A stretch of DNA of 16,148 nucleotides from Avoscillospira sp945864925 (GCA_945830595.1 CALZZH010000037.1:1-16148); one strand, 5' to 3'; positions 7,334-13,544 are shown, counted from the stretch's first letter. The notes: a model not told the origin generated them from the letters alone. Program-made: numbers and translations.

Positions 7334-9742
7334 ATGAAAAACACACGATTTCAATGGAAAACATCCGGTAAAGCCCTGGAAGAAAATATGGTAACAGGTA
7401 GAAACTATCGTTTTACCCTGTTGACTTCACGGTTGCTGCGGCTGGAATTTGATGAAGATGGTGTTTTTGAAAATCGCGCGACCCAAAGTTTTTTTTATCG
7501 GGATTTCCCGCCGGTAGAGTTTTCTTTGGAAACAAACAGCGATTTTCTAAGAATTGAAACAGAAGACCTGATTTTAACTTATCAGAAGCAGACGCCCTTT
7601 GCGGCCCAGACTCTGTCCATCCAATTAAAGCACACACCGGCCACCAAATGGCGTTTTGGGGAAAAGGCAGACCAACTGAAAGGCACTGCCCGGACTTTGG
7701 ATCGCACCAATGGGTCAGTTGAATTGGAAGATGGGGTTATTGCTCGCTGCGGCTATACCGCCATTGATGACAGCCGGAGAATGGTGCTGACAGAAGATGG
7801 CTGGTTCGGGATTCGTAAGGAAGGAATTGAGGATACCTACTTTTTCGGCTACGGCCATGACTATCTGGCATGTATCCGGGATTATTACCGAGTAACGGGG
7901 ATTCCGCCTCTGCTGCCAGATTATGCTCTAGGCAACTGGTGGAGCCGGTTCCATCCCTATACACAGGCGGAATATTGCCAGCTGATGAAACGGTTTGAGC
8001 AAGAGCAGATTCCTTTCTCCGTGGCAGTAGTAGATATGAATTGGCATCTGGAAGGGTGGACCGGTTACACCTGGAATGAAAAGCTGTTTCCTGATTATCG
8101 CCATTTTTTGAAATTTCTCCACGACCACCATTTGAAAACCGCGCTGAATCTTCACCCGGCTAATGGTGTAGGTAGTCATGAGGTCATGTATGAAGCCATG
8201 GCAAATGCCTGCGGCGTGGATCCCGAAAGCAGGAAGCCGGTAAAGCTGGACTGCCTGAATCCCTGGTTTATGGAGCATTATTTTGATATTATCCATCATC
8301 CCTACGAAGATGACGGTGTGGATTTCTGGTGGATGGATTGGCAGCAGGGAACGGACTACTGGTGGATTCACGATGAGAATCACCCTGCTAGTCCTTTGGA
8401 ACAGATGGATCCTTTGTGGATTTTGAACCATTTGCACATTTTGGATATTAGCCGCAACGGCAAACGACCGATGTTCTTCTCCCGATACAGCGGTATCGGC
8501 TCTCACCGGTATCCTATTGGTTTTTCCGGGGATACCACCATTACCTGGGAGTCGTTAAAATTCCAGCCCTATTTTACGGCCAATGCATCTAACGTGGGCT
8601 ATAGCTGGTGGAGCCATGATATTGGCGGTCATATGAGTGGCTATCGGGATGATGAATTGACCATTCGATGGATGCAGTTAGGGGTGTTTTCGCCCATTAA
8701 CCGGCTGCATTCTACAGTCAATCGGTTTTCTGGGAAGGAACCCTGGAACTTGTTCCCCTACGAAGCGGAGATTGCAAAGGATTGGCTCCGGCTGCGGCAT
8801 CGGCTGTTCCCCTACCTGTATACTATGAATTACCGCAATCATACGGAACTGATTCCCCTGGTTATGCCCATGTATTATACGCACCCGGAAAAGGATGCAG
8901 CCTACCGCTATCAAAACCAGTATTGGTTCGGCAGCGAAGTGTTTGTCAACCCCATTACAGAGAAAAACGACCCATGTACCCGCATGGGAAAAACGAAGGT
9001 CTGGTTCCCGGAGGGCAAGTGGATCGATGCTTTCAACGGATATATCTATTCTGGTGAGCAGGAATTGACGGTGTATCGGAATTTGGAGCAGATGCCTATA
9101 TTTGCAAAGGCTGGCGCAATTCTGCCGCTGGAAGTCTATGACGCTGATAATCGCCTTGGCAAAAAAGCGGAACTGGAATTGCTGGTATTTGCTGGTGCCG
9201 ACAACTGTTTTACCATGTATGAAGATGCGGGAGATACGGATGCCTATAAAACCGGTGCATGGGTGAAAACCAGACTGAATTTGCAGTGGAGCCAGAATCC
9301 GGTGGTGACCATCTGTGCAGCAGAAGGGGACCTGATGCTGATTCCGGAAAAACGAACCTGGACCGTGAAACTGCGGGGGATACAAAAGCCCAAAAAGGTC
9401 CTGGTATCGAGCAGAGAAGCAACATATACCTATGACGAAGACTGTGCTACCGTAACAGTGGTAGTAGCCGATGTTGCAGTGGAAGAGACGGTACAGATTA
9501 CCTTCTGCGGGGAGCAGGAACTGCTTTACCGCAACAGCGGCGCAAGAAACCGCATAGAGGAAGTGCTGCTTCACGCCCAGATGGCTTATAACAAAAAGTT
9601 GGCTATTTGGGATAGATTACACAAGGAAAATAACGATATGTTCCGAGCCTGCGACGAACCGGAACATGCGGCTGTCCTTGGGTTTATGGACGAAATGTTA
9701 AAACTGGAGGCAGATGGTGCCATGGATCAAGAACACGGATAA
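7334..9742 (+). CDS. Glycoside hydrolase family 31 (alpha-glycosidase) with DUF5110-like C-terminal domain
   Basis: 802 residues; AGGAGAAGG lies directly before the ATG. The N-terminal third is a beta-sandwich, followed by the (beta/alpha)8 catalytic domain beginning near residue 195. The nucleophile segment reads DFWWMDWQQG, with Asp335 at the expected catalytic position; most GH31 members have WxDMNE there. The acid/base region reads SRYSGIGSHRYPIGFSGD with Asp400. GYSWWSHDIGG and the downstream sandwich domains, including a DUF5110-like YEDAGDTDAYKTG near residue 632, complete the family layout. About 70 C-terminal residues form a charged helical tail with no match I recognise. No signal peptide, so it is cytoplasmic and would act on an imported sugar. 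Its DNA is visibly richer in A/T than the neighbours, which may mean separate acquisition. Linkage specificity (glucosyl, xylosyl, galactosyl or N-acetylgalactosaminyl) is not decidable here. Confidence 0.92.
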   Translation: MKNTRFQWKTSGKALEENMVTGRNYRFTLLTSRLLRLEFDEDGVFENRATQSFFYRDFPPVEFSLETNSDFLRIETEDLILTYQKQTPFAAQTLSIQLKHTPATKWRFGEKADQLKGTARTLDRTNGSVELEDGVIARCGYTAIDDSRRMVLTEDGWFGIRKEGIEDTYFFGYGHDYLACIRDYYRVTGIPPLLPDYALGNWWSRFHPYTQAEYCQLMKRFEQEQIPFSVAVVDMNWHLEGWTGYTWNEKLFPDYRHFLKFLHDHHLKTALNLHPANGVGSHEVMYEAMANACGVDPESRKPVKLDCLNPWFMEHYFDIIHHPYEDDGVDFWWMDWQQGTDYWWIHDENHPASPLEQMDPLWILNHLHILDISRNGKRPMFFSRYSGIGSHRYPIGFSGDTTITWESLKFQPYFTANASNVGYSWWSHDIGGHMSGYRDDELTIRWMQLGVFSPINRLHSTVNRFSGKEPWNLFPYEAEIAKDWLRLRHRLFPYLYTMNYRNHTELIPLVMPMYYTHPEKDAAYRYQNQYWFGSEVFVNPITEKNDPCTRMGKTKVWFPEGKWIDAFNGYIYSGEQELTVYRNLEQMPIFAKAGAILPLEVYDADNRLGKKAELELLVFAGADNCFTMYEDAGDTDAYKTGAWVKTRLNLQWSQNPVVTICAAEGDLMLIPEKRTWTVKLRGIQKPKKVLVSSREATYTYDEDCATVTVVVADVAVEETVQITFCGEQELLYRNSGARNRIEEVLLHAQMAYNKKLAIWDRLHKENNDMFRACDEPEHAAVLGFMDEMLKLEADGAMDQEHG

Positions 9743-9781
9743 ACTGTGAGAATGGTTATAATAGCATAAAAGAATACACGG

Positions 9782-9842
9782 TCGATTTTACGCTGGACTT
9801 GCCAGATTTATTCTATGTGCCGTAAAACGTCGAATCTTTTTT
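9782..9842 (+). terminator. Possible terminator after the GH31 gene
   Basis: TCGATTTTACG (9782-9792) can pair with CGTAAAACGTCGA (9821-9833) with a two-base bulge. The loop contains a small CTGG/CCAG hairpin, and six Ts follow at 9837-9842. The long loop and bulge make it weaker than the other hairpins here. Confidence 0.4.
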
Positions 9843-9845
9843 GCG

Positions 9846-9892
9846 AAAAAAAGAGAGCTCCTGCTGGCACGTTTGTGTCAGCAGGAGCTCTC
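9846..9892 (-). terminator. Intrinsic terminator of the spore protein gene
   Basis: An 18-bp stem with a single G-U pair: left arm 9853-9870, right arm 9875-9892, four-base loop. The seven As at 9846-9852 become a T-tract on the - strand directly after the stem. This terminates the gene ending at 9912 and may also block convergent transcription from the GH31 gene. Confidence 0.9.
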
Positions 9893-9911
9893 ATAAAATA
9901 CATGAACCTTA

Positions 9912-10172
9912 CTAAACGAGAAGTGTCGCTATGTACCGAACCTCTATCGCATGCCCCATGGCAGTCCTGTCTTTGCGGGTAAAGTTCGCACGTCGTACGG
10001 TACTCATCTTCTTGACCATCTGGCCGCCGACGGAGCCGGCTTCGCGGGAGGTCAGGTCGCCGTTGTAGCCCTGCTTCAGGTTGACGCCCACTTCCTGAGC
10101 AGCTTCCATTTTGAACTTATCCATGGCTTCGCGGGCTTCAGGGATGTTGATGCTGTTGTTCTTGCTGGTCAT
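9912..10172 (-). CDS. Alpha/beta-type small acid-soluble spore protein with an unusual basic C-terminal tail
   Basis: 86 residues. AGGAG (complement of 10183-10187) precedes the ATG at 10172. Residues 10-55 carry the family signature: PEAREAMDKFKMEAAQEVGV, then NLKQGYNGDLTSREAG and SVGGQMVKKM. These proteins coat and protect DNA in dormant spores and are made in the forespore under sigma-G. Usual members end shortly after the GGxMVKxM motif. This one continues for about 30 residues rich in Arg and Lys (STVRRANFTRKDRTAMGH...). Reading the other frames there gave no better family-like ending, so a simple frameshift is not supported. It is a single gene with its own terminator and a candidate forespore promoter. 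It is direct evidence that the host is a spore former. Confidence 0.93.
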   Translation of the reverse strand: MTSKNNSINIPEAREAMDKFKMEAAQEVGVNLKQGYNGDLTSREAGSVGGQMVKKMSTVRRANFTRKDRTAMGHAIEVRYIATLLV

Positions 10173-10215
10173 ATTGTTCCATCTCCTAAAAAAGATTTGT
10201 TGGGTACCGCACCAA

Positions 10216-10244
10216 TAGATTGCCCCGCTGTATTTTGAATATCC
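10216..10244 (-). promoter_or_regulatory. Candidate sigma-G/sigma-F type promoter for the spore protein gene
   Basis: On the - strand, GGATA (10240-10244) and CAATCTA (10216-10222) are separated by 17 bases. The forespore consensus is about GYATR, 17-18 bases, CATNNTA. The match is partial, but position and spacing suit the gene it precedes. Confidence 0.35.
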
Positions 10245-10343
10245 GACAAAAAAGATGGTAATTTTTTCGGTCGAAAATGGTCAGAATGATATGGCCGGAG
10301 CCGAAAGCTGCGAAAATTTTTTGAATTTTCAGCGGCTGCGGGC

Positions 10344-10381
10344 AAAAAAATCCGCGGCGGTCAGGGGTATAACCGCCGCGG
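10344..10381 (-). terminator. Second intrinsic terminator on the - strand, downstream of the structured RNA
   Basis: Perfect 10-bp GC-rich stem (10352-10361 with 10372-10381, ten-base loop). On the - strand it is followed by one A and seven Ts (complement of 10344-10350). It lies about 100 bases beyond the terminator of the structured RNA, so it ends a read-through product or a separate short transcript. Confidence 0.8.
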
Positions 10382-10469
10382 GGCCGGGGGAAAACGGCCA
10401 GGGGATGCAAGGAGGAGTTTGCGGGATGGACAGCGCCAGGTCTGGTGAACGCTGTTCGCAGAAGAAATA

Positions 10470-10694
10470 CAACAAGCAAAAACTGCGTCTGTATCCACCA
10501 AGGCATACAGACGCAGTTATACTAAGACCACGCAATCCAGCAGCCCGGTGACGGCAGGCGCCCATGAGAGGTTCTCGACGTATCTGACTCAACCTGACAG
10601 GCAGGTATCACAGTGACCGACTCGCGGGGCTTCTCACCCCATTCCGCCGCCAGAAAACCGGACGAACCGAACTCATGCATCACATTCACTTGTT
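10470..10694 (-). ncRNA. Stand-alone structured RNA, about 225 nt (raiA-motif or cobalamin-riboswitch-like), no downstream gene
   Basis: This unit has its own promoter and terminator on the - strand and no credible reading frame. In transcript order it contains: CATGAG (10672-10677), which can pair with CTCATG (10563-10568) to enclose the core; GGAAT followed by hairpin GGGG-UGAGAAG-CCCC (10626-10640); GUCACUGUGAU (10607-10617); hairpin ACCUG/CAGGU (10592-10606); and GAGUCAGAUAC (10580-10590). The GGUGnnA loop, CACUGU and GAGUCAG blocks and their order recall a cobalamin riboswitch. However, the CCCGC before CACUGU, the long peripheral arm and the final CCUGCC of the B12 box are missing. Independent transcription without a target gene fits a stand-alone RNA such as the raiA motif at least as well. 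That it is a structured RNA is well supported; its family is not settled. Confidence 0.75.
10481..10518 (-). terminator. Intrinsic terminator of the structured RNA
   Basis: Perfect 14-bp stem (10481-10494 with 10505-10518) around a ten-base loop. On the - strand the stem ends in TT and is followed by TTTGCTTGTTG, an interrupted T-tract. On the + strand there is no T-tract, so direction is clear. Confidence 0.85.
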
Positions 10695-10700
10695 GCTTTC

Positions 10701-10729
10701 ACTCTAGCACAACCAAAGATATTTTGCAA
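10701..10729 (-). promoter_or_regulatory. Sigma-A-type promoter of the structured RNA
   Basis: On the - strand, TTGCAA (10724-10729), a 17-base spacer and TAGAGT (10701-10706), with TG one base before the -10 (extended -10). Predicted start is near 10694. It sits just after the stop of the TIM-barrel gene at 10761, showing that the RNA is a separate transcription unit. Confidence 0.65.
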
Positions 10730-10760
10730 GAGGAAATTGCAAATTTTTTGCGCTGTCCCT

Positions 10761-11531
10761 TTAATCCAAGAGCCGCTGCCCCTGCAGCCACAGAAGATCT
10801 GCACCCGCCTGCGTCGTTTCAATGGTGAAGCTGGCCGCCGGGCACAACCGGATGGCCTCCGGGAGGAATTCCGCCATGGGAATGGATCCGTCGGCAAGAG
10901 CGCTGTGGGTATCGGAACTGCCGTGGTTGTTATGAATATGAAAATGGGAAATCCAGGGAGAAAAGATCTGCAGCCAGTCGGCGACGGGGACCTGGGAGTA
11001 GGCGTTGGCATGGCCGATGTCCAGGCAGATCCGCAGACGGTCGTCTTGGACGGCGTCCACAATATGCAGCAGGGGCTCCGGCCGGGTTTCCAGCACGTTT
11101 TCCAGGCAAATGGTCAATCCCCTGGGGATGTCCTCCAGGAAACTGCGCCAGAACAGGATCGATTGTTCCTCGAACCAGCAATCGTAGTACAGCCAGGGCG
11201 CATAACCCGAGTGGATCACCACTTTTTCCACACCATACTGCATGGCCAGCGCCAAGGCCTGTCGGTACCGCCGGGCTGCCAGGGCCCGGGCTTCGGGATC
11301 AATGGCGCAGGGGAACAGTTCATTGAAGGGCCCGTGGAGGATACGCCGCGGATTCCCCCGAAGCTCCTGCTGAACCAGCGCGTCGGTTTCCGGAAAATAC
11401 TGATCCATGTTATAGGCGGTGCAGTACTCGGCCAGCTCAATTCCGACCCCATACGTCCTGGCCAGCGCATCAGCGCCGGATGTGATGGTGGAAAGATATA
11501 ACTGCTCCCGCTTAAATGGCTGAAAAGTCAT
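10761..11531 (-). CDS. Endonuclease-IV-like TIM-barrel sugar isomerase/epimerase
   Basis: 256 residues; AAGGAG (complement of 11536-11541) precedes the ATG at 11531. The xylose-isomerase-like TIM barrel has a full set of candidate metal ligands: His66 in LHGPFNEL, His107 in VVIHSGY, Glu144 in CLENVLE, Asp171 and His174 in CLDIGHAN, His198/His200 in HFHIHNNHG and Glu238 in TIETTQ. The HGPFNE and IHSG motifs are closer to the three-metal AP endonuclease IV arrangement than those of the two paralogues in the sugar operon. It is nevertheless shorter than Nfo, so a sugar substrate is the default inference. It is monocistronic, has its own promoter at 11591-11619 and is divergent from the nickel gene group. 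Exact reaction unknown; a DNA-repair role is a less likely alternative. Confidence 0.85.
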   Translation of the reverse strand: MTFQPFKREQLYLSTITSGADALARTYGVGIELAEYCTAYNMDQYFPETDALVQQELRGNPRRILHGPFNELFPCAIDPEARALAARRYRQALALAMQYGVEKVVIHSGYAPWLYYDCWFEEQSILFWRSFLEDIPRGLTICLENVLETRPEPLLHIVDAVQDDRLRICLDIGHANAYSQVPVADWLQIFSPWISHFHIHNNHGSSDTHSALADGSIPMAEFLPEAIRLCPAASFTIETTQAGADLLWLQGQRLLD

Positions 11532-11590
11532 AATGCTCCTTCTTTCGCCGAAACGGCGATCTCCATTGCCGCTTGTCTTGTACTGCGTCT

Positions 11591-11619
11591 ATCATATCGG
11601 AGCTCCGGACAAAATGCAA
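11591..11619 (-). promoter_or_regulatory. Promoter of the TIM-barrel gene with a palindrome in its spacer
   Basis: On the - strand, TTGCAT (11614-11619), 17 bases, then TATGAT (11591-11596). Inside the spacer is the perfect 10-base palindrome CGGAGCTCCG (11598-11607), which could be a small operator. Predicted start is near 11584, about 50 bases before the ATG. Confidence 0.5.
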
Positions 11620-11716
11620 GAGCCTGCTTTGGGTCCGGCGGCGGCGCAGCGCTTTTTACAGCGGAAAGTGGTCAATCCCCGCATTTTGTTCCAGCCAAAA
11701 GACTTTTTGGAGATGC

Positions 11717-11745
11717 TGGACAAAGCGGATGCTTTGGAGTATAAT
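11717..11745 (+). promoter_or_regulatory. Strong sigma-A promoter of the nickel-handling gene group
   Basis: TGGACA (11717-11722), a 17-base spacer and a consensus TATAAT (11740-11745). Predicted start near 11752 leaves a leader of about 45 bases to the His-rich protein. It is divergent from the TIM-barrel gene promoter, about 100 bases away. Confidence 0.75.
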
Positions 11746-11795
11746 ATCCTCAAAATTGTGCCCAATTGGGCCTCTTGGAAAGGACGATGTTGAAT

Positions 11796-12152
11796 ATGAT
11801 GCATTTGGATCATGAAGGCGTTCATGCGCATACCCATACTCACGACGGCGTGACCCATACCCACGAGCATGCGCACCACCACGACCATGACCACGACCAC
11901 GACCACCATGAATGCGACCAGTCTGCCTGCGCCACCTGCGGCGGCTGTGAGCACAGCCCCCGGGAGGAGCTGGTGGCTCTGATGAAGTATATGGTGAACC
12001 ACAATACGGCCCATGCCAATGAACTGGCCGAGCTGGCCAAGAAGCTGGAGGCCATGGGCGACAAGACGGCCTATGAGCAGGTGATGCTGGCGGTTTCTGA
12101 TTTTGAAAAGGGAAATCTGCGGCTGAGCACCATCCTGGCCGCCATGCAGTAA
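11796..12152 (+). CDS. His/Cys-rich nickel-binding protein (CooJ/HypB-tail-like), probable nickel store or chaperone
   Basis: 118 residues from the ATG at 11796, eleven bases after AAAGGA (11779-11784). An ATG at 11787 is an in-frame alternative but would lie only two bases from that site. The first 50 residues hold 18 histidines, many alternating with Asp or Thr (HAHTHTH, HDHDHDHDHH). A Cys group with spacing C-x4-C-x2-C-x2-C follows. The rest is a helical domain (SPREELVALMKYMVNHNTAHANELAEL...) with no other motif. Histidine-rich stretches like these bind nickel in CooJ and in the HypB/UreE tails. The domain order here, His-rich first, differs from R. rubrum CooJ, so homology is not claimed. 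It is followed directly by cooT and lies upstream of cooC, all consistent with supplying nickel to CODH/ACS. Confidence 0.85.
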   Translation: MMHLDHEGVHAHTHTHDGVTHTHEHAHHHDHDHDHDHHECDQSACATCGGCEHSPREELVALMKYMVNHNTAHANELAELAKKLEAMGDKTAYEQVMLAVSDFEKGNLRLSTILAAMQ

Positions 12153-12164
12153 GGAGCGATTTGC

Positions 12165-12353
12165 ATGTGCCTTTCAACTGTGTATCGCGGCGAGAAGTCG
12201 CCTCAGAATATTGTCATGTCCAACGTCCAGCGCATTGACCTGCAGGACGACCAGATTCTGCTGACGGATCTGATGGAACGCCAGGTTGTGGTGGTCGGCA
12301 AGCTGATTATGGTGGATCTGGTGGGCGGCATGGCCATTGTGCAGGAAGCGTAA
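12165..12353 (+). CDS. cooT: CooT-family nickel-binding protein
   Basis: 62 residues; AAGGAG at 12151-12156 overlaps the stop of the preceding gene and is eight bases from this ATG. It begins MCLSTVY; the conserved Cys2 is the nickel ligand in Rhodospirillum rubrum CooT, a small dimer that takes part in nickel delivery to carbon monoxide dehydrogenase. The rest is a compact beta-barrel-like sequence (VQRIDLQDDQILLTDLMERQ, then VVVVGKLIMVDLVGG) matching that family in length and pattern. It sits between a His-rich protein and an unrecognised small gene, with no gap to the latter. Assignment to the family is firm; the partner enzyme (CODH/ACS, genes probably outside the window) is inferred from the acs cluster downstream. 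Confidence 0.9.
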   Translation: MCLSTVYRGEKSPQNIVMSNVQRIDLQDDQILLTDLMERQVVVVGKLIMVDLVGGMAIVQEA

Positions 12354-12581
12354 ATGAAGCAGTACGAAATGGTCCGGGAGATCGAAAACCAGTGCGCCAA
12401 CAACCAGATGCGCGACGTGTTTTTCGAGGAAGTGGAGACGGACGATCCCGCGGCCTATGTCCGCAGCCTGCTGAAGGACCGGGAAGTGGAGCTGACGGTG
12501 GACTGCCCTGCCCCCGACCGGGTGACGGTCTACGCCAATACTTCCGGAATCACGCAGAAGTTCCTGTTTACGGAGATTTAA
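12354..12581 (+). CDS. Unrecognised 75-residue protein coupled to cooT
   Basis: I do not recognise this family. The ATG follows the cooT stop codon with no spacing, and GCAGGAAG within the end of cooT is the likely ribosome-binding site, so translation is probably coupled. The protein is acidic, cytosolic and without a signal or membrane segment: MKQYEMVREIENQCANNQMRDVFFEEV, then a region with DPAAYVRSLLKDREVELTV, then a beta-rich end. It has two cysteines (one in the helical start, one in DCPAPDR) and no histidines, so it is not an obvious metal store. It is the last gene of the group before the cooC promoter. By context it may be an accessory protein of nickel insertion or of the CODH/ACS enzymes. 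Confidence 0.75.
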   Translation: MKQYEMVREIENQCANNQMRDVFFEEVETDDPAAYVRSLLKDREVELTVDCPAPDRVTVYANTSGITQKFLFTEI

Positions 12582-12649
12582 AATTTCGAATCTGCCATAT
12601 TGCTGAATTTTTCTGGTCGATTTTTTCGTTTTTTGTCAGTGTTCCGGCC

Positions 12650-12678
12650 TTGTATTTGATAGGGAAATATGTTACGAT
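12650..12678 (+). promoter_or_regulatory. Sigma-A promoter upstream of cooC-acsD-acsC
   Basis: TTGTAT (12650-12655), 17 bases, then TACGAT (12673-12678) with a TG one base before it (extended -10). Predicted start near 12685. It separates the cooC-acs genes from the CooT group as an independent unit. Confidence 0.6.
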
Positions 12679-12693
12679 ATTTTCATATCGAAA
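12672..12693. promoter_or_regulatory. Interrupted palindrome overlapping the -10 and start site of the cooC promoter
   Basis: TTACGATAT (12672-12680) and ATATCGAAA (12685-12693) are inverted repeats with a single mismatch around a four-base centre. The core CGATAT/ATATCG is perfect. Lying across the -10 and predicted start, it is well placed for a repressor. No regulator is named because I do not recognise the site. Confidence 0.45.
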
Positions 12694-12719
12694 GGGCGGG
12701 ATCAGTGCGCCCGTTTTTT
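12694..12719 (+). terminator. Short leader terminator (possible attenuator) between promoter and cooC
   Basis: GGGCG (12694-12698) pairs with CGCCC (12708-12712) across nine bases and is followed by G and six Ts (12714-12719). A competing register pairs CGGG (12697-12700) with CCCG (12710-12713). It is only about ten bases beyond the predicted start, so every transcript from this promoter must pass it to reach cooC. It may also end the upstream CooT-group message. Confidence 0.6.
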
Positions 12720-12750
12720 GTGACGCGATTTAGAAAAGGAGCCCATATCA

Positions 12751-13518
12751 ATGCCTACCCATACGATTGCAGTTGCCGGCAAGGGCGGTGTGGGAAAGAC
12801 CACCACCTGCGGCATGATCATTGACTATCTGAGCAAAAAAAAGGACGGCCCCATCCTGGTTGTGGACGCCGATGCCAACTCCAACCTCAATGAAGTCCTG
12901 GGTGTGGAAGTGGAAACCACCCTGGGTGCCATTCGCGAGGAAATGGCGCAGGCGGAGCTGAAGGGGACGGTCCCCAAAAACATGACCAAGGCCGACTATG
13001 CGGAAATGAAGTTCTCCGACGCGCTGATCGAAGAGGATAATTTCGACATGCTGGTCATGGGCCGCACCCAGGGAAAGGGCTGCTATTGCTATGTCAACGG
13101 CGTGCTCAAGACCCAGGTGGACAAGTATGCCAAGAACTACCGGTATCTTGTCATCGACAACGAGGCTGGCCTGGAGCATATCAGCCGTGGAACGCTGCCC
13201 CATGTGGACACCATGCTGCTGATTTCCGACTGTTCCCGCAGAGGCGTGCAGGCCGTGGCCCGCATTGCGGAGATGGTCCGGGATCTGGAACTCAAGCCGA
13301 CCAACCTCTATCTCATTGTCAACCGTGCGCCGGGTGGGGTACTCAATCCCGGCGTTTTGGAAGAAATTCAAAAGCATGACCTGCCCCTGCTGGGTGTCCT
13401 GCCCCAGGATGAGCTTGTATACCAGTATGACTGCGATGGCAAGCCCAGTTCCCAGGTTCCGGACGACTCACCTGTGAAGGTGGCCCTGCATGGACTCATG
13501 CGAAAGCTCAATCTGTAA
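12751..13518 (+). CDS. cooC: CooC-type nickel-insertion ATPase for CODH/ACS
   Basis: 255 residues; AAAAGGAG at 12734-12741 precedes the ATG. A deviant Walker A of the SIMIBI/MinD class, GKGGVGKTT, is at residues 10-18, followed by the switch-region VVDADANSNL near residues 41-50. The nickel-binding Cys-x-Cys is Cys111 and Cys113 in GKGCYCYVNG, the hallmark of CooC/AcsF. DNEAGLEH near residue 135 is the Walker B-like segment. The ATP-dependent dimer inserts nickel into carbon monoxide dehydrogenase or acetyl-CoA synthase. It heads the acs genes with a 26-base gap to acsD and has three nickel-related small genes upstream. Whether it serves CODH (CooC) or the ACS A-cluster (AcsF) cannot be separated on sequence alone. 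Confidence 0.95.
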   Translation: MPTHTIAVAGKGGVGKTTTCGMIIDYLSKKKDGPILVVDADANSNLNEVLGVEVETTLGAIREEMAQAELKGTVPKNMTKADYAEMKFSDALIEEDNFDMLVMGRTQGKGCYCYVNGVLKTQVDKYAKNYRYLVIDNEAGLEHISRGTLPHVDTMLLISDCSRRGVQAVARIAEMVRDLELKPTNLYLIVNRAPGGVLNPGVLEEIQKHDLPLLGVLPQDELVYQYDCDGKPSSQVPDDSPVKVALHGLMRKLNL

Positions 13519-13544
13519 GAAATTTTGTAAGGGGGATAACAAAC

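Noticed and set aside
10426..10551. 41-codon + strand reading frame with a good AAGGAGGAG ribosome-binding site
   Set aside because: It runs through the terminator stem of the - strand RNA, has no recognisable protein features, and I see no promoter for it. The AAGGAGGAG is equally the complement of a C-rich stretch in the - strand transcript.
10186..10592. Two - strand frames (87 and 106 codons) downstream of the structured RNA, considered as riboswitch targets
   Set aside because: Neither has a ribosome-binding site, both are interrupted by intrinsic terminators, and the translations are low-information sequence. The RNA is therefore treated as orphan.
10470..10694. Calling the RNA a standard cobalamin riboswitch
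   Set aside because: The CCCGC before CACUGU, the long peripheral arm and the closing CCUGCC of the B12 box are not present, and no controlled gene follows. Only partial resemblance is claimed.
11533..11793. 86-codon + strand frame upstream of the His-rich gene
   Set aside because: It crosses both divergent promoters, has no ribosome-binding site, and its product resembles no protein.
11827..11915. The CAT/CAC/GAC-rich stretch as a DNA tandem repeat or CRISPR-like element
   Set aside because: It is codon repetition encoding the His-Asp array of a real gene, with no spacer structure. No CRISPR array, insertion sequence, tRNA or rRNA was seen in the window.
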